Positions 57,835-64,000 of a stretch of 64,000 nucleotides of DNA are shown piece after piece (the stretch's first letter is position 1; each line of letters opens with the position of its first letter). The stretch is from Macrostomum hystrix (lineage: Eukaryota > Platyhelminthes > Macrostomidae). The DNA lies in assembly GCA_950097015.1 (NCBI GenBank), contig CATNEN010000041.1:1120001-1184000 (forward strand), given 5' to 3'. The position numbers were made by a program, and so were the translations under genes. A model generated the notes under the pieces. That model made no database searches, had not been told where the DNA came from, and was given only the letters and a program-made list of their open reading frames with translations.

Positions 57835-59452
57835 GCCGCATATCTAGCTGTCGGTATCAGCATGCCCCAGCTCCGCAGCAGCAGCAGCAGCCGCCTTCAG
57901 AGGCGCCACACAAGCAGCAGCAACAGCATCGAGCTGGACAAAATGAGAGACAGAGGGACGGTGGTGCCAACTCCGATGGCGTCGGCTCCGGCGCGGCGGA
58001 CTCTGCCGGCACCTCCCTGTTCGGCGGCTGGCGCCTGTGGCTGGCCTGCGGCGCTGCTAGCCTAGTGCCGCTGACGGATCTGTGGTCGGAGCGGCTGAAC
58101 CGGCGTAACCAGTGGTGGCGGCCAGCCTCAGGCGGCCTTGGCGGCTTCGGCAGCGGTCGGTCTGTAGGCGTTGCGCAGTGCATGCTCGATGGCCCTGTGG
58201 CCCGCCGGCCGGCTCCGCAGCCGCAGCAGAAGCAAAAGCAGCAGCCGCTGGAGGAGGTGACTTTTTGGCGCTTAAACAAATTAAACCATTGTCGTGATTG
58301 AGTTCTGACACATAATCCATTGAGTTCCGACACATAATCCATTGAGTTCTGACACATAATCCATTGAGTTCCGACACATAATCCCTTGAGTTCCGACACA
58401 TAATCCACTTGTGTTATATAGATAATCCCTTGCGATTTGATAGATAGTCCGTTGAGATTTGATAGATAGTCCGTTGAGATTTGAAATTGTCCTGATTCCC
58501 AAACCCGGCAGGTCGCCCGGTCCCTGACCGCCCGCTCCGTAGAGCAGGCCTGCCGTCTCTGCACCAGCCGGGCGGTGGCCGAGGCCCGCGCAGGCCGGCC
58601 GGACCGCGCCAGAGCCATGTGGCTGTCAGCTGCCAGCTTCTCCTATCCGCCCGCCCTGTTCAACCTGGGCCTGCTGGCCGCTAGCGCTGGCAGCTCGGCA
58701 GAGGCGGTCGCCTACTATCGAGCCGCAGCCGACCTGGGACATCCGGCAGCCGCCTTCAACCTGTCCGTCATGCTTCGGCAGCAGGAGGAGGAAGAACAAG
58801 ACGGTGACGAGCCGCTGACTGTCGGCGCTGGCGCTGTTGCTCTGGTAAGCCTTTAAACATTTTAAGTTTCTAATTTTAGTTTGCTCTACCTTTGGTAGTA
58901 TAAACCTGATGTGCTCTGCGGACAGTATCTTTAATAATTTTTTACTTTTATAGCCGAAAAATATTTCTTTTCACTATTAATGCTACTTAAAGTAGCAATA
59001 TTAACACATGCAATATATTTCTACTCCCACCGCAGCAACCACCCGACGCCTCATCAGAGTCGCGGCGCTGGCTGTCGCGCGCGGCCAGCTCCGGTCTGGC
59101 GGAGGCTCTGCTTCTAGAAGCCGAGCAGCTGCTGGACGAGTCCCGGCCGGCCGAAGCCGAGCAGCGACTGCGCCGCCTCCTGGCCAGTCAGACGGCGTCG
59201 GCTTCTGCCACTGCCGCCGCCGAGCTTCTACTGTGTCGCTGTCATCGAGATCTTAGCAACAGCGTTAGCAGCAGCGACAGTAGTGACTGCGGCGGAGGCG
59301 GGGGCCTGCGTCGATGCAGCCGAAGCTCGCCGAATTTTTCTAGCTTTGACATCGGCGGTGGCGGCGGCGAGCTCAGGCTGGTCGGCACGCAGGCCAAGGC
59401 GCACTTTTATCCATCATTCTACAGCAAATGCAAGCAGCTGCACAAGTACTGA
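57835..59452 (+). CDS. Sel1-like repeat protein, possibly DELE1-like (5' end missing)
   Basis: Three exons in phase 0: about 57835-58256, 58512-58844 and 59036-59452 (TGA), some 390 residues. No in-frame Met precedes the first exon, so a 5' exon is missing; acceptors after atgcag (57834) or gccccag (57870) are candidates. The first exon codes a polar Gln/Ser-rich stretch, then a hydrophobic segment WRLWLACGAASLVPL that could be a membrane anchor. The second has two Sel1-type helical pairs: ARAMWLSAASFSYPPALFNL and AVAYYRAAADLGHPAAAFNL. The third is Leu/Glu/Arg helical, then Ser/Gly-rich, ending FYSKCKQLHKY. Sel1 repeats form protein-binding solenoids. A hydrophobic N-terminal part plus few Sel1 repeats is compatible with DELE1, the mitochondrial stress messenger, but the evidence is only layout. 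The second intron (191 bp) lacks a repeat. Confidence 0.62.
58300..58495. repeat. 22-bp minisatellites in the first intron of the Sel1-repeat gene
   Basis: Five copies of cataatccattgagttccga plus ca, then three copies of a related 22-bp unit (tgatagatagtccgttgaga plus tt). Both fill most of intron 58257-58511. The two units share the ccRttgag core. Confidence 0.9.
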
Positions 59453-59669
59453 GGGCTGGCCATGAGATTTACTATTGCTACTCAACAGAATACAGAAGGC
59501 ATGAGAATGCTGGAGCTGTCATCATGGACTGTTTGGATCTCACAGAAGGCTCACAGAATTTCTTTTTTGCGTTGTTCGGAGCTCATTGCTTTACTTGCAT
59601 CTTGTATTATAAACATGGCTTTCAGAATTCTTCCGTTCAAATTGCGCTCTTAATCCATCCAGAGACTCG

Positions 59670-61612
59670 CGACCTTAAACCATAGAGACTCGCCCCTTAA
59701 TCTATGGAGACTCGCCCCTTAATCCATGGAGACTCGCCCCTTAATCCATGGAGACTCGCCCCTTAATCCATGGAGACTCGCCCCTTAATCCATGGAGACT
59801 CGCCTCTAAATCCATAGAGACTCGCCCATAAAGCCATAGAGACTCGCCCATAAAGCCATAGAGACTCGCCCATAAAGCCATAGAGACTCGCCCATAAAGC
59901 CATAGAGACTCGCCCATAAAGCCATAGAGACTCGCCCCTTAATCCATAGATTTTCGCCCCTTAATCCATAGAGACTCGCCCCTTAATCCATAGAGACTCG
60001 CCCCTTAATCCATAGAGACTCGCCCCTTAATCCATGGAGACTCGCCCCTTAATCCATGGAGACTCGCCCCTTAATCCATAGAGACTCGCCCCTTAATCCA
60101 TAGAGACTCGCCTTTTAATCCATAGAGACTCACCCTTTAATCCATGGAGACTCGTCCCTTAACCCGCAAAAAAATAGGGATGTTTCTTTGGGTGATTCCA
60201 GTTGGAATCTGCGGTGTTTCCAGAAAAAGAAACAGCCGACCGCTGGAAACATACCAATCGGATGATTCCATGCTTAGAATCTACCCAACTGGGCGTTTTC
60301 TCGGAGCTTCTTTGTGGCGAAATGGAATCACCCAAAGAATCCTCCAGTTCGGAAGATTCCATGCTCAGAAACCGCCGAGGAATCGCCCGTAAATAATTCT
60401 CTGGTTGTCCCATGGGCCACTGGTTCGGGTGATTCTTCGGCGGTTTCCGCACAATTTACGGTTACATCGGCTGCTTCCTGGGTGGTTTCTTTAACTCTTG
60501 CGAGATAGGGGGATTTTTGGTAGATTCCACTCCTATTTTGCACAAAAAACCCGCCGAAGAAGCAGCCGAATTTTTTACAGGGAATCCATAGAGACTCGCC
60601 CCTTAATCCATAGAGACTCGCCCCTTAATCCATAGAGACTCGCCCCTTAAACCATAGAGACTCGCCCCTTAATCCATAGAGTCTCGCCCCTTAATCCATA
60701 GAGACTCGCCCATAAAGCCATAGAGACTCGCCCATAAAGCCATAGAGACTCGCCCCTTAATCCATAGATTCTCGCCCCTTAATCCATAGAGACTCGCCCC
60801 TTAATCCATGGAGACTCGCCTCTAAATCCATAGAGACTCGCCCATAAAGCCATAGAGACTCGCCCATAAAGCCATAGAGACTCGCCCATAAAGCCATAGA
60901 GACTCGCCCATAAAGCCATAGAGACTCGCCCATAAAGCCATAGAGTCTCGCCCCTTAATCCATAGAGACTCGCCCATAAAGCCATAGAGACTCGCCCATA
61001 AAGCCATAGAGACTCGCCCCTTAATCCATAGATTCTCGCCCCTTAATCCATAGATTCTCGCCCCTTAATCCATAGAGACTCGCCCCTTAATCCATGGAGA
61101 CTCGCCCATAAAGCCATAGAGACTCGCCCATAAAGCCATAGAGACTCGCCCATAAAGCCATAGAGACTCGCCCATAAAGCCATAGAGACTCGCCCATAAA
61201 GCCATAGAGTCTCGCCCCTTAATCCATAGAGACTCGCCCATAAAGCCATAGAGACTCGCCCATAAAGCCATAGAGACTCGCCCATAAAGCCATAGAGACT
61301 CGCCCCTTAATCCATAGATTCTCGCCCCTTAATCCATAGAGATTCGCCCCTTAATCCATGGAGACTCGCCTCTAAATCCATAGAGACTCGCCCATAAAGC
61401 CATAGAGACTCGCCCATAAAGCCATAGAGACTCGCCCCTTAATCCATAGATTCTCGCCCCTTAATCCATAGAGACTCGCCCCTTAATCCATGGAGACTCG
61501 CCCATAAAGCCATAGAGACTCGCCCATAAAGCCATAGAGACTCGCCCATAAAGCCATAGAGACTCGCCCCTTAATCCATGGAGAATCGCCCCTTAATCCA
61601 TTGAGACTCAAC
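59670..61612. repeat. 22-bp minisatellite, interrupted
   Basis: About 65-70 copies of a 22-bp unit with two main forms, gagactcgccccttaatcca plus ta/tg and gagactcgcccataaagcca plus ta, arranged in runs. A block pattern (cttaatcc, tctaaatcc, then several cataaagcc) recurs three times or more. The array is split by an insertion at 60166-60582. It lies downstream of the Sel1-repeat gene. Confidence 0.96.
60161..60587. mobile_element. hairpin-rich insertion inside the minisatellite
   Basis: A unique 417-bp segment (60166-60582) sits in the array, with AACCC on its left and AATCC on its right as a possible imperfect target duplication. It contains three inverted pairs: 60186-60200 with 60323-60337 (15 bp, perfect), 60368-60384 with 60431-60447 (17 bp, one mismatch), and gtttccag with ctggaaac near 60216-60250. 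No coding frame is convincing. It looks like a foldback or MITE-type element. Confidence 0.5.
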
Positions 61613-62234
61613 TTTGAGACTAAAGTCGTCAAATATCTGTAGTTTGAACGTTGTTTTGGCAGTTCCAACTGTTTATCCCAGTTAAAATAGAGTTAGTTTT
61701 TTTCGCGAACTATTGAAACCGTTTAAGACATGTTTTTAGTCATTTTAAGCTGTTCGAGTTGCCTGCAAATTTTCTATAGACATATTTAAAAATAAAAAGT
61801 ATTGCACTGTTTCACTATGCGGAGATATGAGTTAGTTTTTTTAGAATAAATTTCGTATGTCTTCGACTACTTTGTAAGGCCATTTGATTCTTTCTGTGTC
61901 TGAGAAGATCGTTTTACTGTTTAAACTCGGCTCGACTGCTCTCGGAAATACTTAAAGCTTACTTTTTGCTTAGGCATTTGTGTGCTGGAGGGAAAACTGA
62001 AACTCCAAGGGCAAATTCTCAGTTTAAAAACTTTCTTTTTCTAATTTGAGCACCGAGAGATCAATACTTCAGGTTGAGTTGCCCCAGGTGCGAAAATGCT
62101 CAAGCACTGAGCAAACTGGAGTAATTCAAACTTTTTTTCAGTTTTTTAGATTTTCTTTGACTCCCACACTGTTCTCAGTTGAGTGTATGAAAACCCGTAT
62201 TCGAGGGTCCTGCCGACCATCTGGAGTTAACAGT
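61613..62234. other. unique AT-rich spacer
   Basis: No gene, RNA or transposon was recognised. Confidence 0.45.
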
Positions 62235-62365
62235 TTCCTCAGTTCCCATATAGAGCCTCAGTTCCCATATAGAGCCTCAGTTCCCATATAGAGCCTCAGT
62301 TCCCATATAGAGCCTCAGTTCCCATATAGAGCCTCAGTTCCCATATAGAGCCTCAGTTCCCATAC
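62235..62365. repeat. 19-bp minisatellite
   Basis: Seven copies of cctcagttcccatatagag, joined directly to the next array; the two share cctcagttccc. Confidence 0.95.
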
Positions 62366-63030
62366 CCATGGGATCAGCTGCTGCCTCAGTTCCCTTTCTG
62401 ATTGGATCTGCTGCTGCCTCAGTTCCCTTTCTAATGGGATCTGCTGCTGCCTCAGTTCCCTTTCTGATGGGATCTGCTGCTGCCTCAGTTCCCTTTCTGA
62501 TGGGATCTGCTGCTGCCTCAGTTCCCTTTCTAATGGGATCTGCTGCTGCCTCAGTTCCCTTTCTGATTGGATCTGCTGCTGCCTCAGTTCCCTTTCTAAT
62601 GGGATCTGCTGCTGCCTCAGTTCCCTTTCTAATGGGATCTGCTGCTGCCTCAGTTCCCTTTCTAATGGGATCTGCTGCTGCCTCAGTTCCCTTTCTGATG
62701 GGATCTGCTGCTGCCTCAGTTCCCTTTCTGATTGGATCTGCTGATGCCTCAGTTCCCTTTCTAATGGGATCTGCTGCTGCCTCAGTTCCCTTTCTGATGG
62801 GATCTGCTGCTGCCTCAGTTCCCTTTCTAATGGGATCTGCTGCTGCCTCAGTTCCCTTTCTGATTGGATCTGCTGCTGCCTCAGTTCCCTTTCTGATGGG
62901 ATCTGCTGCTGCCTCAGTTCCCTTTCTAATGGGATCTGCTGCTGCCTCAGTTCCCTTTCTGATGGGATCTGCTGCTGCCTCAGTTCCCTTTCTAATGGGA
63001 TCTGCTGCTGCCTCAGTTATCATGCTGATG
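62366..63030. repeat. 33-bp minisatellite
   Basis: Twenty copies of gggatctgctgctgcctcag plus ttccctttctgat, with ctaat and ctgatt variants. The unit is 11 codons and open on both strands (GSAAASVPFLM on plus, EAAADPIRKGT on minus). It shares cctcagttccc with the 19-bp unit to its left, so one probably arose from the other. Confidence 0.96.
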
Positions 63031-64000
63031 GCATCAGCTGCCGTATCATAAGAAATTAATTTTCCAAAGCGAGTTGTCAGTGAATTTCATTCACACAGGC
63101 AGCAACTGTTCCTCTAGCACCTGTGGCCTACGCACACCAAATACTTATTGATCCCAGCAACCCGATCAGCGCTTTATTCAATTCTCCTAAGCGCGCGGAC
63201 ACGAATTCAAACTGGCTGGGGTAGTCGCAATATTATATTGGCTCTCCCAATATAATATTCATATTTGTTCTAGTTTCCAGACTGCAATCATTGAACACAA
63301 AAGAATTGTCAGTTATTTAATGCGGAAGCGAATTCCTCCCGGCTTGAGCACGCGGCTGAGCATACCTGGCTGCTTGTGAGGCCCAGTCGAGGAAGCCGAG
63401 ATCCCCTTGTCCTAACGAGGAAATTTGGCGCTGAGGGGGTGGGGCGACTGGCGCGGGGCTCTCGAGAAGGCAGCGGAAAATAAGAGGCAAGGAGAAATTG
63501 AAAAGCTGCGAGTCGCTGTCCAGAGAGCCGGGCTCTCACCTACAAGGCCAGTGAGGCAGACCACTTGTTTGATCAGTCCTATTTGCCTGCCCCCTGCCCG
63601 ACTGCGGAGTTGGGACTGTCAGGTGCTCAGACAGACAGGGAAAGGTCCCGTCTCCTACCTCAACCCGACTGAAATGCGGAAAGTTGGCGTGCAGCCGGGA
63701 GTTGCTGCTTTTCCCAATAAAAGTGGGAGTTAATTTGGAAGCAGATAGAGAGCCGAAATCAATCCGCCGCCAATGCGCGCTTCCAAGATTTGCTATCGAG
63801 AATGGGCTGAGCTCCGCAGCTTGTTGAGCATGGGGAGCAAGTTGCACGCGCTGAGAAACGGAGCAGCAACTGCAGCCAATGGGCGCTCTTGTCCGTGACT
63901 CCCCTTGTCTCCGATCCCAATGAGCGCTGGCGAGTCACTTTAAAAGGGAGATCAGTTGCGGGCTAGCCTGCTGTCTGCCCGAACCGCTGTTAGCGAGTGC
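63031..64000. other. unique right end of the window
   Basis: Mixed-composition sequence with no convincing coding frame. The last 100 bases (tttaaaaggg near 63939, then GC-rich sequence) could be a plus-strand promoter whose gene lies outside, but this is only suggestive. Confidence 0.35.
63229..63259. other. perfect 13-bp inverted repeat
   Basis: AATATTATATTGG, a 5-base loop (ctctc), then its exact complement CCAATATAATATT. The stem is AT-rich. It has no T-run of the terminator type and is not near a mapped gene end. Confidence 0.9.

Noticed and set aside
62334-63051. 11-residue repeat protein on either strand
   Set aside because: The unit length is a multiple of three and lacks stops on both strands; there is no flanking unique coding sequence.

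Overview
The window is animal nuclear DNA. Its genes are split by spliceosomal introns with GT/AG boundaries. It encodes a centriole coiled-coil protein of the CEP135/TSGA10 family and a seven-transmembrane neuropeptide receptor of the NPY/NPF type, and it carries eukaryotic transposons (Crypton, MULE, a tRNA-derived SINE). GC-rich exons sit in a landscape where well over a third of the bases are tandem minisatellites. The mix suggests an invertebrate, perhaps a lophotrochozoan or flatworm, but the species cannot be fixed from the sequence.

Layout. 1-1130: a 20-bp satellite. 1618-6596 (+): CEP135/TSGA10-like gene in six exons, with all five introns filled by minisatellites of five different units. 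7683-10040 (-): intronless 785-codon gene of unknown function. 10.4-10.8 kb: SINE. 11.7-12.8 kb (-): Crypton-type tyrosine recombinase. 14784-15499 (-): last exon of an unrecognised gene, whose upstream intron is a 915-bp (CAGT)n array. 16.4-22.3 kb: no gene seen, many short-unit satellites and an old SINE copy. 25186-26379 (+): neuropeptide receptor, probably with an intron in its 5' UTR. 26.8-45.5 kb: no gene, five large arrays including a 10.8-kb array of a 33-bp unit. 45617-50688 (-): seven exons of a helical-repeat, possibly TOPAZ1-like gene, four of whose six introns are minisatellites. 50.7-57.8 kb: AT-rich island with a MULE transposon (terminal inverted repeats and 9-bp target duplication), a related short element, an LTR-like piece and a MITE-like element. 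57.8-59.45 kb (+): Sel1-repeat gene, possibly DELE1-like. 59.7-63.0 kb: further arrays, one interrupted by a hairpin-rich insertion.

The genes do not form a pathway. What unifies the window is the architecture. Introns are either short (about 80-190 bp) or are enlarged by a minisatellite private to that intron. In at least two introns the repeat unit resembles that intron's own splice-site sequence, as if tandem duplication had started from the splice junction. This intron-seeded minisatellite pattern is the most unusual thing here. Exon boundaries were found by matching reading phase and GT/AG sites by eye; no transcript or database search was available.
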